Assembly: GCF_018596315.1 (NCBI RefSeq)
Contig: NZ_JAHEAG010000007.1
Location: 124,001 to 188,000 of the forward strand
Direction of reading: 5' to 3'
Length of the DNA stretch: 64,000 nucleotides
DNA from: Bradyrhizobium sp. SRL28
GTDB taxonomy: Bacteria; Pseudomonadota; Alphaproteobacteria; Rhizobiales; Xanthobacteraceae
Numbering within the stretch: the stretch's first letter is position 1; every line of letters begins with the position of its first letter. The notes below the pieces were generated by a model, which made no database searches, was not told the DNA's origin, and saw only the letters and a list, made by a program, of their open reading frames with translations. Made by a program: the position numbers and the translations under genes. Positions 55,265 to 63,209 of this stretch are shown here, piece after piece.

Positions 55265-55894
55265 TCACCCCTTCGGCGGCGCCAGCGGCTGCACGATTTC
55301 CTGGAACGGCGGCAGCGCCTCGCAGCGCTCGGAATGCGCCTTCAGCGCCGGATAGCGCGCGTCGAACAGCGCGGGATGCGCCTCGCCGGTGAAGCGCAGC
55401 ACGCAGGCGACCGCGATATCGGCATGGCCGATGCTTTCGCCGGACCAATACGGCGTCTTGACCGCCGCGCGCTCCTTTTCCAGCATCTCCAGCACGCCCG
55501 CGATTTGCGACTTGCAGCGCTCGACCCAGAGGTCGAGCTGCTTCTCCTTCCGCAGCACGCGCTCGTAAAGCAGGCTGACGCCCTTGTCGCCGAGTCCCAT
55601 CGCCAGCGCGCAAATCCTTAAGTGCTGCCAGCGCGCCTCGCCGCTGCGCGCGATCATCGCCTTCTCCGGGCCGACGCGATCGTCGACGTAATCCAGGATC
55701 ATGGCGCTCTCGATCAGCGCCTCGCCGCTGTCCAGCACCAGCGTCGGCACCCGTCGCAGCGGATTATAGGGTGCGATCTTGTCGGCATCGCCGAAGGTCG
55801 ACCACGGCTTGTGCTCGAAGGCGATATCATAGAGCCGCATGGCGATGGCGACGCGGCGGACGAAGGGGGAGTCGTATTGGCCGATCAGGATCAT
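55265..55894 (-). CDS. Glutathione S-transferase family protein
   Basis: A 209-residue GST from the ATG at 55894 (MILIGQYDSPFVRRVAIAMRLYDI), where the extra upstream frame runs into a family B element. The thioredoxin-like domain has SPFVRRV in the active-site loop and RRVPTLVLDSGEALIESAMILDYVD for GSH binding. The C-terminal helical domain has IGHADIAVACVLRFTGE with the N-capping Asp. It differs from the zeta-class GST at 53714, so the two are not a duplicate pair. The substrate is unknown. Confidence 0.85.
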   Translation of the reverse strand: MILIGQYDSPFVRRVAIAMRLYDIAFEHKPWSTFGDADKIAPYNPLRRVPTLVLDSGEALIESAMILDYVDDRVGPEKAMIARSGEARWQHLRICALAMGLGDKGVSLLYERVLRKEKQLDLWVERCKSQIAGVLEMLEKERAAVKTPYWSGESIGHADIAVACVLRFTGEAHPALFDARYPALKAHSERCEALPPFQEIVQPLAPPKG

Positions 55895-55943
55895 TTTAGA
55901 ATCAACACTCTTCGAGGCGGACGGATCGTCAGTGTAACGGACT

Positions 55944-56044
55944 GTCATACTCCGCGAAAGCGGGGTATCCAGTACGCTGCGGCCTGTCGATTTTATCACC
56001 GCTGGCTCTGGAATACTGGATCACCCGCTTTCGCGGGTGATGAC
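55944..56044. repeat. Palindromic element, family B copy 2
   Basis: Begins GTCATACTCCGCGAAAGC and ends with the TCGCGGGTGATGAC hairpin. It has the same orientation as copy 3 at 57123, so the two are direct repeats that bracket the two exported-protein genes between them. Confidence 0.85.
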
Positions 56045-56060
56045 GATGGGAGTCAAACGT

Positions 56061-56474
56061 ATGCGACATCTGCTAATTCTCGTCGGATTACTCATCATCA
56101 CTTCATATTCGGCACACGCCCAAACCGCTCCCGCCGGTTTCCAGTCGCCATCGAAAAACATCGCCTGCCAGTATTTCGACTACGACAAGCAGAACATACT
56201 CCGCTGCGATATCAGCGCGATGGAAACAAAGCCGCGGCGGCCCGCCGATTGCGACCTCGATTACGGCGGCGCCTTCGAGATGAACGCCAAGGGCGCCGCC
56301 ACGCGCCTCTGCCACGGCGACACCGTGATGGACAAATCGCTGCCGGTGCTTGGCTATGGCGAGGTGTGGCAGCGCGGCGGGTTTACGTGCAAGTCGGAGC
56401 AAGCGGGCGTGACGTGCTTCAACGCTGATCGTCGCGGGTTCTCGCTGGCGCGGGCGAGGCAGGAGGTGTTTTAG
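56061..56474 (+). CDS. Exported DUF6636-family protein
   Basis: 137 residues with signal peptide MRHLLILVGLLIITSYSAHAQT. The mature part matches the DUF6636 pattern: FQSPSKNIACQYFDYDKQNILRCDI, PADCDLDYGGAFEMNAKGAATRLCHGDTVMDKSLPVLGYGEVWQRGGFTCKSEQAGVTCFNADRRGF. Six Cys residues suggest disulfides and a periplasmic or secreted role; the function of the family is not known. The ATG at 56061 follows GGGAGTC with 9-base spacing; earlier in-frame starts lie in the repeat element. It is followed within 2 bases by another exported-protein gene. Confidence 0.8.
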   Translation: MRHLLILVGLLIITSYSAHAQTAPAGFQSPSKNIACQYFDYDKQNILRCDISAMETKPRRPADCDLDYGGAFEMNAKGAATRLCHGDTVMDKSLPVLGYGEVWQRGGFTCKSEQAGVTCFNADRRGFSLARARQEVF

Positions 56475-56475
56475 A

Positions 56476-57105
56476 GTGAAGCTCCGGTTCATATCGATAT
56501 TGTTCATGTTGCCGCTAATGATCGGGCTTGCGCAGGCACAAGTTGGAATGGAAGCTGACAAATCCCCCTCTCTGAAGGTCATCGGCCTGTATTCACTAAG
56601 CGCCGACAAGGAAGCGTATTCGCGGTTTATCCGGGAAAAGATTGCATTCCACGACCCGGCCAATTTCTCAGAAGAGCACAAGGCTTTGTTTCGCCGATTG
56701 GGTCGAGGAGACGCGCTTCACCCGTTTACCGACGAAGATCGAAAAGAGTGGGAAGACCACCTTCGTCACCACATGGATGATGCGGCGATGCTTGAGGTGC
56801 TGGTCAGCAATCCCGACACGAATTTCGACGTCGGCGCGTTTGTTCAACCTGATCCATCTCAGGCCGAGAGCTTTTGGCAAGTCGCCTGGAACGAGAAGTT
56901 CCTCACGTCCGACGGCGAGAAGCTGCTTGAACACGACCGGAAGAGTAAGCTGCCGGACGTCAAACAATATCGCGTGGTGTTCGTGATCCATTTCTGGAAG
57001 CCAGACCTTCCGTTGCGCTCCAGCTATGGAGAGCTTGCACCGCCTTCCATTCAACCGCTGCCAGAGCGCTTGTGGCGGCTGGCACCATACGAACTGCCGA
57101 GCTGA
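56476..57105 (+). CDS. Exported protein of unknown function
   Basis: Not recognised. 209 residues with a signal peptide (MKLRFISILFMLPLMIGLAQAQ). The mature part is mixed helix/strand with acidic and aromatic patches (FREKIAFHDPANFSEEHKALFRR, HLRHHMDDAAMLEVLVSNPDTNFDVGAF, ESFWQVAWNEKFL) and no Cys. The start is a GTG at 56476, 9 bases after AGGAGG and 2 bases after the DUF6636 stop, so the pair is one operon. Codon third positions are less GC-rich than in the flanking genes, and together with the bracketing direct repeats this suggests recent acquisition. Confidence 0.7.
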   Translation: MKLRFISILFMLPLMIGLAQAQVGMEADKSPSLKVIGLYSLSADKEAYSRFIREKIAFHDPANFSEEHKALFRRLGRGDALHPFTDEDRKEWEDHLRHHMDDAAMLEVLVSNPDTNFDVGAFVQPDPSQAESFWQVAWNEKFLTSDGEKLLEHDRKSKLPDVKQYRVVFVIHFWKPDLPLRSSYGELAPPSIQPLPERLWRLAPYELPS

Positions 57106-57122
57106 GGCCCCAAGCACACTGC

Positions 57123-57240
57123 GTCATACTCCGCGAAGGCGGAGTATCCAGTATGCCGCGGCATCTCGGCTCTATCGCAACTGCTCTGGAATACTGGATC
57201 CCCGCCCCCCGTGCGCAATTGCGCACTACGCGGGGATGAC
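57123..57240. repeat. Palindromic element, family B copy 3
   Basis: Begins GTCATACTCCGCGAAGG and ends GGGGATGAC. Its second arm carries an insertion containing the palindrome GTGCGCAATTGCGCAC (57211-57226), also present in copy 4 at 61790. Confidence 0.85.
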
Positions 57241-57267
57241 GGCGGAGGGTGAAGACGCTTTTGTGCA

Positions 57268-57861
57268 TCACTCAATCACCGGCACATGCCTCGCGACACC
57301 ACGCGGCACTGTGCCATCGAGCCGCGGATCGTTGACCACTTCGACCTGCCGCCGGAAGGCGCGAAAACCCGAACGCTGGTAGAAGGCGAGCGCGGCAGGA
57401 TGATCGAAGGTGCAGGTGTGCAGCCAGACGCGCGTGACCGGCCGCGACCATGCGAGTTCCAGCGCGCGGTTCATCAGCCAGCGTCCGGCGCCGGTTCCAA
57501 CAAATTTTTCGGTGACCCCGAAAGAGACGAATTCGCATTGCCCGGGCTCGCGCAAATCCAGTTCGAGCAAGCCTTCGTCGCGCCCCTCATGCGCCAGCGC
57601 GTAGATCTCCACCAGCGGCGATTGAATGATCGCGGCCAATTCGGCGTCGGGCATCCGTATCCTTGAAATCCACAGCCACTCCTCGCCGACGCGGCGATAG
57701 AGATCGCGAAACCAGTCGAGCGAGGGAACATCGACCCGGCGTAGCGACCACAAGCCCGCGGGATCGGGACGCAGCGCGGGGCGCGCTGCCATTTCCAGAT
57801 GCGTGACGATTGCGGCGATCTTGCCGGCAGGGACGTCGGAGTAACCGTCGGGCAAGATCAT
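57268..57861 (-). CDS. GNAT-family N-acetyltransferase
   Basis: A 197-residue acetyltransferase fold. The acetyl-CoA-binding motif is FVSFGVTEKFVGTGAGRWLMNRALELAW (about 118-145), followed by HTCTFDHPAALAFYQRSGF, typical of the GNAT B motif. The N-terminal part (SLDWFRDLYRRVGEEWLW) suggests a small-molecule substrate. It follows glpK by 5 bases and may be co-expressed with it; the link to glycerol metabolism is unproven. Confidence 0.88.
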   Translation of the reverse strand: MILPDGYSDVPAGKIAAIVTHLEMAARPALRPDPAGLWSLRRVDVPSLDWFRDLYRRVGEEWLWISRIRMPDAELAAIIQSPLVEIYALAHEGRDEGLLELDLREPGQCEFVSFGVTEKFVGTGAGRWLMNRALELAWSRPVTRVWLHTCTFDHPAALAFYQRSGFRAFRRQVEVVNDPRLDGTVPRGVARHVPVIE

Positions 57862-57866
57862 CCGCC

Positions 57867-59366
57867 CTACTCCCCCTCGTCACTCGCCAGCACACCCTTC
57901 ACCGCCCGCGCCCACCCCGCAAGCTTGCGCTCGCGCGTCGCCTTGCTCATGTTCGGCTTGAAGCGGTGCTCCAGCCGCCAGTTGTCGGCGAACTTTGCGG
58001 GCTCGGGATAAACGCCGGCCTGTAGCCCGGCGAGATAGGCGGCCCCTAGCGCCGTGGTTTCCTGGATCATCGGACGGTCGACCGGGGCGTCGAGCAGATC
58101 GGCGAGGCGCTGCATGGTCCAGTCGGAGGCGGTCATGCCGCCGTCGACGCGCAGCACGTTGGCGGCTTTCTCCCCCGGCCAGTCGGCGCGCATCGCCTCG
58201 CGGAGATCGAAGGTCTGGTAGCAGACGCTTTCGAGCGCGGCGTGCGCCAGCTCAGCCGGGCCGGTGTTGCGGGTCAGGCCGAACAGCGCACCGCGGACGC
58301 GGGGATTCCAGTAGGGTGCGCCGAGGCCGACGAAGGCGGGCACCAGGTAGACGCTCTGCATGGAATCGGATTTGTCGGCGAGCGGGCCGGTCTCGGACGC
58401 CTGCTTGATGATGCCGAGGCCATCGCGCAGCCATTGCACGGCGCTTCCTGCGACGAAGATCGAGCCCTCCAGCGCATAGGTGCGTTTGCCGTTCAATTGA
58501 TAGGCGATGGTGGTGAGCAGCTTGTTCTTCGAGGCGACCGGCGTGGTGCCGGTGTTGAGCAGTGCAAAACAGCCGGTACCGTAGGTCGACTTGATCATGC
58601 CCGGTGTGAAGCAGGCCTGGCCGATGGTCGCGGCCTGCTGGTCACCCGCGATGCCTGAAATCGCGATTGAGCCACCGAACAGGCTGGCGTCGCTATCGCC
58701 GAATTTGGCGGAGGAGTCTTTCACCTCCGGCAGCATCGAGCGCGGCACGCGCAGCAGCTTTAAGAGCTCATCGTCCCATTCGCCGGTGTGGATGTTGAAC
58801 AACAGCGTGCGCGAGGCGTTGGTGGCGTCGGTCGCGTGCACCTTGCCGCCGGTCAGCCGCCACAACAGATAGCAATCGACGGTGCCGAACATCAGCTCGC
58901 CGCGCGCGGCGCGATCGCGCGCGCCGGGGACGTGGTCGAGGATCCAGGCGACTTTCGTTCCGGAGAAATAGGGATCGATAATGAGACCGGTCTTGGCCGA
59001 AATCGTGGGCTCGTGCCCTTCGCCCTTCAATTTGGCGCAGATGTCTGATGTGCGGCGGTCCTGCCAGACAATGGCGCGGTGCACCGCCTGCCCCGTCGCG
59101 CGGTCCCACACGACAGTGGTCTCGCGCTGGTTGGTGATGCCGATCGCGGCGATGTCCTTGGCCTTGAGGCCCGCCTTCTCCAGCGCCTCGCGGCAGACCG
59201 TCACCGTCGAGGTCCAGATGTCCTCCGGCTCGTGCTCGACCCAGCCGGACGCCGGGAAATGCTGCGGAAACTCCTGCTGCGCCGTGGCGGCGATGGAAAT
59301 GTCGCTGCGGAACACGATGGCGCGTGAGGACGTGGTGCCCTGATCGATGGCCAGCACAAAGGACAT
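57867..59366 (-). CDS. glpK: Glycerol kinase
   Basis: A FGGY-family kinase of 499 residues making glycerol 3-phosphate from glycerol and ATP. Recognisable parts: VLAIDQGTTSSRAIVF at the N-terminus, GITNQRETTVVWDRATG, CYLLWRLTGGKVHATDATNASRTLLFN, GIAGDQQAATIGQACF, YGTGCFALLNTG and the FGGY signature region DGGMTASDWTMQRLADLLDAPV. Full length with no visible defect. No glpF or glpD is in view, so it stands apart from the usual glp cluster. Confidence 0.96.
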   Translation of the reverse strand: MSFVLAIDQGTTSSRAIVFRSDISIAATAQQEFPQHFPASGWVEHEPEDIWTSTVTVCREALEKAGLKAKDIAAIGITNQRETTVVWDRATGQAVHRAIVWQDRRTSDICAKLKGEGHEPTISAKTGLIIDPYFSGTKVAWILDHVPGARDRAARGELMFGTVDCYLLWRLTGGKVHATDATNASRTLLFNIHTGEWDDELLKLLRVPRSMLPEVKDSSAKFGDSDASLFGGSIAISGIAGDQQAATIGQACFTPGMIKSTYGTGCFALLNTGTTPVASKNKLLTTIAYQLNGKRTYALEGSIFVAGSAVQWLRDGLGIIKQASETGPLADKSDSMQSVYLVPAFVGLGAPYWNPRVRGALFGLTRNTGPAELAHAALESVCYQTFDLREAMRADWPGEKAANVLRVDGGMTASDWTMQRLADLLDAPVDRPMIQETTALGAAYLAGLQAGVYPEPAKFADNWRLEHRFKPNMSKATRERKLAGWARAVKGVLASDEGE

Positions 59367-59457
59367 GACGTTGCTTCCCCGGGAGGTTTTGGTTGCACAA
59401 GAGGCAATCCGATTGGGGGGCGAAGGTCAATATCTTGCTGTCGTCCCTGCCATCTCC

Positions 59458-59579
59458 GTCGTCGCCCCTGCGAAAGCAGGGGCCCATAACCACCGCCGTT
59501 CATTTGGCGAAGATCGTCTGCCACCTCGTTTCAATCCAGAGCACAACGCGGTATGGGTCCCTGCGTTCGCAGGGACGAC
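59458..59579. repeat. Palindromic element, family A copy 3
   Basis: The left arm is a variant GTCGTCGCCCCTGCGAAAGCAGGGGCCCAT; the right arm (59553-59579) is identical to the other copies. It lies in the glpK-SDR gap. Confidence 0.82.
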
Positions 59580-59582
59580 AGA

Positions 59583-60356
59583 TCACGTCGACGCTGTGGT
59601 CACGCCACCGTCGACCACAATCGTCTGGCCGGTCATGAAGGTCGAGGCGTCGGAGGCGAGATACGCCACCGCGCCGGCGATTTCGTCGGGTTCGCCGATC
59701 CTTCGCAGCGGCGTGCCCGCGGTGCGGCGCTTGAGCATTTCCGGATCTTCCCACAGCGCCTTGGCGAAATCGGTCTTGACCAGACCCGGCGCCACGCAAT
59801 TGACGCGGACGCCTTTCGGGCCCCATTCGCCGGCGAGACTGCGGCACAGCGCGAAATCAGCCGCTTTCGAAATGCCGTAGGCGCCGATCACGGTCGAGCC
59901 GCGCAGGCCGCCGATAGAGGAGATGATCACCACCGAGCCGTTGCCTCGCTCAGCCATCTGCGGGATCGCCAGCGCGCAGAGCCAGATGTTGCTCTTGACG
60001 TTACTGCCCATGATCTTGTCGAAGGCCTCGTCCTTGATGTCGAGCAGCGGGCCGTAGTAGGGGTTCACCGCAGCGTTGCAGACGAGGATGTCGACCTTGC
60101 CGTAATGCTTGGTGGTCCCTGCGATCAACGCCTCGACTTCCTCGCGGCGCGATATGTTGCAGGGAATGACATGCGCGTCGCCGCCCGCTTTCTTGATGCC
60201 ATCAGCGACTTCGTGGCAGGCATCGGCCTTGCGGCTGGAGATCACGACCTTTGCGCCGAGTTTGGCGAGCAGTTCGGCGGAAGAACGGCCGATGCCGCGG
60301 CTGGAGCCGGTGATGACGGCGACTTTTCCGGTGAGATCGAACGGGGTGTTTTTCAC
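59583..60356 (-). CDS. Short-chain dehydrogenase/reductase
   Basis: A 257-residue SDR from the GTG at 60356 (KNTPFDLTGKVAVITG...). The upstream frame is a shadow of a repeat. Rossmann motif TGSSRGIG (about 14-21), the NAA-like CNAAVNPYYG, Ser in IISSIGG, and the YGISK active-site Tyr/Lys (about 154-158) are all present. It is the last gene of an acyl-CoA ligase/dehydrogenase set, so a role as a beta-hydroxyacyl-CoA or related dehydrogenase in dicarboxylate or fatty acid oxidation is plausible. Confidence 0.9.
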   Translation of the reverse strand: MKNTPFDLTGKVAVITGSSRGIGRSSAELLAKLGAKVVISSRKADACHEVADGIKKAGGDAHVIPCNISRREEVEALIAGTTKHYGKVDILVCNAAVNPYYGPLLDIKDEAFDKIMGSNVKSNIWLCALAIPQMAERGNGSVVIISSIGGLRGSTVIGAYGISKAADFALCRSLAGEWGPKGVRVNCVAPGLVKTDFAKALWEDPEMLKRRTAGTPLRRIGEPDEIAGAVAYLASDASTFMTGQTIVVDGGVTTAST

Positions 60357-60385
60357 TGTTGTTGATTCCTGACTCGTTCCCTCCG

Positions 60386-60470
60386 CGTCATTGCGAGGAG
60401 CGCAAGCGACGAAGCAATCCATCTATCCCCTTGCGGAGCCATGGATTGCTTCGCTTCGCTCGCAATGACG
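60386..60470. repeat. Palindromic element, family C
   Basis: CGTCATTGCGAGGAGCGCAAGCGACGAAGCAATCCAT is mirrored by ATGGATTGCTTCGCTTCGCTCGCAATGACG. A short extra copy of CGCAATGACG follows at 60488-60497. It lies between the SDR gene and the pimD-like gene. Confidence 0.85.
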
Positions 60471-60504
60471 GGGCAACATTGTCGCCCCGCAATGACGATG
60501 TGGC

Positions 60505-61647
60505 TTACACCAGCCCACCCGCATCCGTAACGCGGCGGAGGTGGTAGTCGGTGTCGCCAAAGGTGTTTTCGATCATGGTCAGCCGCTTGAAGTAGTGGCC
60601 GATCTTGGCTTCCTGGGTCATGCCGATGCCGCCGTGAAGCTGGATCGACTGCTGACCGATGAACTTGCCTGATTTGCCGATCTGCACCTTGGCGGCGGCG
60701 ACCGCGGTCGCACGCTCCTTGGCGCTGTCGAAATCGGCCGCCATGGTCGCGAACATCGACATGCTGCGGGCCTGCTCCAGCGCGACGAACATGTCGGCAG
60801 CGCGGTGCTGCAAGGTCTGGAAGCTGCCAATCGGCACGCCGAACTGTTTTCGGGTCTTGAGATATTCGACCGTGCTCTTCAGCGATTCATCCATTGCGCC
60901 GACCGCTTCCGCGCACATCGCGGTGCGGGCCTCGTCGACCACGCGCTCGATCAGCGGCAGGCCGTTCTCGGGATCGCCGATCGCAGCATCTGCGCCGACC
61001 TCGACGCCGGTGAAGGTGATATCAGCCGCGTGGAGGCCGTCCTGGGTCGGATAGCCCTTGCGGGTGACGCCCTTGGCGTTTGCCGGCACGATGAACACGC
61101 CGATGCCAGTCTTGTCGCGCTGAGCGCCTTTCGTGCGCGCGGTCACGATCAGGGTGTCGGCGTTCTCGCCGTTGAGCACGACGAACTTTTCACCGTCGAT
61201 GACCCAGCCCGCGCCCTTCTTCTTGGCGGTGGTTGCGACATCGCCGAGGTCGTAGCGCGAATTCTTTTCGAGCTGCGCGAACGCAAAGGTCTTGCTGCCG
61301 TCGATGATGCCGGGGATGTGCGCGGCTTTCTGCTCGGCCGAGCCGCCATGGCGCAGGAAGCCGCCGCCGATCACCACGGTGGCGAGATACGGCTCCAGCA
61401 CCAGCGCCTTGCCGAGCGCCTCCATCACGATCATGGTCTCGACCGCACCGGCGCCAAAGCCGCCATCGTCTTCGGCGAACGGCAGGCCCAGCAGGCCCTG
61501 CTCGGCGAGCTTGCCCCAGACGGCCTTGCTCCAGCCGCCCTTTTCCTTCTGATACTTCTTGCGCGCATCGAAATCGTAGGAGTCGGTCAACAGACCGTCG
61601 ATGCTTTCCTTGAGAAGGCGCTGCTCCTCGGACAAATCAAAATCCAT
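60505..61647 (-). CDS. pimD: Acyl-CoA dehydrogenase, PimD-like small subunit
   Basis: A 380-residue FAD-dependent dehydrogenase starting MDFDLSEEQRLLKESIDGLLTDSYDFDARKKYQ, which closely fits the small subunit of pimeloyl-CoA dehydrogenase (PimD). The body has GVPIGSFQTLQHRAADM and GGIGMTQEAKIGHYFKRLTMIENTFGDTD, typical of the acyl-CoA dehydrogenase C-terminal domain. It should pair with the product of the gene at 61839-63029 to oxidise pimeloyl-CoA or a similar dicarboxyl-CoA. The start has GGAG 12 bases upstream. Confidence 0.85.
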   Translation of the reverse strand: MDFDLSEEQRLLKESIDGLLTDSYDFDARKKYQKEKGGWSKAVWGKLAEQGLLGLPFAEDDGGFGAGAVETMIVMEALGKALVLEPYLATVVIGGGFLRHGGSAEQKAAHIPGIIDGSKTFAFAQLEKNSRYDLGDVATTAKKKGAGWVIDGEKFVVLNGENADTLIVTARTKGAQRDKTGIGVFIVPANAKGVTRKGYPTQDGLHAADITFTGVEVGADAAIGDPENGLPLIERVVDEARTAMCAEAVGAMDESLKSTVEYLKTRKQFGVPIGSFQTLQHRAADMFVALEQARSMSMFATMAADFDSAKERATAVAAAKVQIGKSGKFIGQQSIQLHGGIGMTQEAKIGHYFKRLTMIENTFGDTDYHLRRVTDAGGLV

Positions 61648-61703
61648 GTTCGTTACTTTCTCCAGAATTCAATTCGGGCAACGCCGTTGCCGAGATCTCC
61701 GTC

Positions 61704-61819
61704 GTCATCCCCGCGAATGCGGGGATCCAGTAATCGCAGGCGCCTGCCGTAAGTATAGCCGCCGCGGCGTACTGGGTCCCCCGCCCCATTGCGCAATTGC
61801 GCACAAGGCGGGGGACGAC
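61704..61819. repeat. Palindromic element, family B copy 4
   Basis: GTCATCCCCGCGAATGCGGGGATCCAGTA..., ending with the GGCGGGGGACGAC arm. The second arm contains TGCGCAATTGCGCA (61790-61803). It sits between the two acyl-CoA dehydrogenase genes. Confidence 0.82.
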
Positions 61820-61838
61820 AGGTGTTGTCGTGGTGGGA

Positions 61839-63029
61839 CTACAGCCCCAGCACCGCCTTGGTGATGATGTTGCGCTGGATCTCGTTGGAGCCGCCGTAGA
61901 TCGAAACCTTGCGGTTGTTGAAGTAGCTCGGCGCGATCTGGGCGGTCCAGTCCATGGTCTCGTTGGAGCCGTCATCGCCATGCACGTCGTAGGGCGCGGC
62001 GAACGGGCCGATCACTTCCATCAGAAGTTCGGTGGTGGTCTGCTGGATCTCCGAACCCTTGATCTTCAGCACCGAAGACGCTGGGTTGGGCTTGCCCTTG
62101 CCGTGCTTGCCCTCGTCGGCGACGACGCGGAGCTGCGTGAGTTCGAGCGCCTTGAGCTCGATCTCGCAGGCCGCGAGTTTCTCGCGGAAGCCCTGATCCT
62201 CGATCACGGGCTTGCCGTTCTGTTCGACCTTGGAGGCGAGGTCCTTGATGCGGCGCAGCCGCTCCTTGGAGACGCCGACGCGCGCAATGCCGGTGCGCTC
62301 GTTGCCGAGCAGGAACTTTGCGTAGTCCCAGCCCTTGTTCTCCTCGCCGATCAGATTCTCGATCGGCACCTCGACGTCGTCGAAGAACACTTCGTTGACC
62401 TCACGGCCGCCGTCGATGGTCTCGATCGGGCGCACGGTGACGCCCTTCGACTTCATGTCGAACACGATGAAGGAGATGCCCATCTGCTTCTTCGCATTGG
62501 TGTCGGTGCGGCACAGGCAGAAGATCATGTCGGCGTGCTGGGCCAGCGTGGTCCAGGTCTTCTGGCCGTTGATGATGTACTTGTCGCCCTTGCGCTCGGC
62601 CTTGGTCTTCAGCGAGGCAAGATCCGATCCGGAGCCGGGCTCGGAGAAGCCCTGACACCACCAGTCGTCGACGCTGGCGATGCGCGGCAGATACTGCTGC
62701 TTCTGCTTCTCATTGCCGAAGGTGTAGATGACCGGGCCGACCATGCTGACGCCGAAGGCGAGCGGCGCGGGCGCGGGGTGCATCTGCAGCTCTTCGTTGA
62801 AGATGTAGTGCTGCACGGAGGTCCACCCCGTTCCGCCATATTCCTTCGGCCAGTGCGAGACGCCCCACCCCTTTTTGTTGAGGATGCGCCACCAGGCGAC
62901 CATCTCGTCCTTGGAGAGGTGACGCCCCTCCACCATCTTGCGCCGCGTCTCCGGCGGCACGTTGTCCCGGAAGAAGGCTCTCACCTCCTCACGAAACGCG
63001 ATTTCTTCCTTGCTGAAAGCGAGATCCAT
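61839..63029 (-). CDS. pimC: Acyl-CoA dehydrogenase, PimC-like large subunit
   Basis: A 396-residue protein whose ATG at 63029 follows AGGAGGATCCG. The opening MDLAFSKEEIAFREEVRAFFRDNVPPETRRK matches the PimC type. FAD-binding motifs include WWCQGFSEPGSGSDLASLKTKA and KTWTTLAQHADMIFCLCRTD; the C-terminus ends IYGGSNEIQRNIITKAVLGL, as expected. In Rhodopseudomonas relatives pimC and pimD are adjacent in a dicarboxylate degradation operon, as here. Confidence 0.88.
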   Translation of the reverse strand: MDLAFSKEEIAFREEVRAFFRDNVPPETRRKMVEGRHLSKDEMVAWWRILNKKGWGVSHWPKEYGGTGWTSVQHYIFNEELQMHPAPAPLAFGVSMVGPVIYTFGNEKQKQQYLPRIASVDDWWCQGFSEPGSGSDLASLKTKAERKGDKYIINGQKTWTTLAQHADMIFCLCRTDTNAKKQMGISFIVFDMKSKGVTVRPIETIDGGREVNEVFFDDVEVPIENLIGEENKGWDYAKFLLGNERTGIARVGVSKERLRRIKDLASKVEQNGKPVIEDQGFREKLAACEIELKALELTQLRVVADEGKHGKGKPNPASSVLKIKGSEIQQTTTELLMEVIGPFAAPYDVHGDDGSNETMDWTAQIAPSYFNNRKVSIYGGSNEIQRNIITKAVLGL

Positions 63030-63082
63030 CGGATCCTCCTGTGAGCGAATTAGATTCTTAAGTAACGCGAATTCCCTGTTTC

Positions 63083-63201
63083 GTCGTCCCTGCGAACGCA
63101 GGGACCCATAACCACCGGCTTCTATAACTGGCAAAGCCGTCTCCCCATGTGCCCCAAGCCGGGGCCGCGGCGTATGGGTCCCGGCTCAAGGCCGGGACGA
63201 C
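63083..63201. repeat. Palindromic element, family A copy 4
   Basis: The left arm equals the other copies, but the right arm is a different stem (GGTCCCGGCTCAAGGCCGGGACGAC), suggesting gene conversion or hybrid formation between element types. It lies between the ligase and the pimC-like gene. Confidence 0.8.
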
Positions 63202-63209
63202 GGCGGAGT

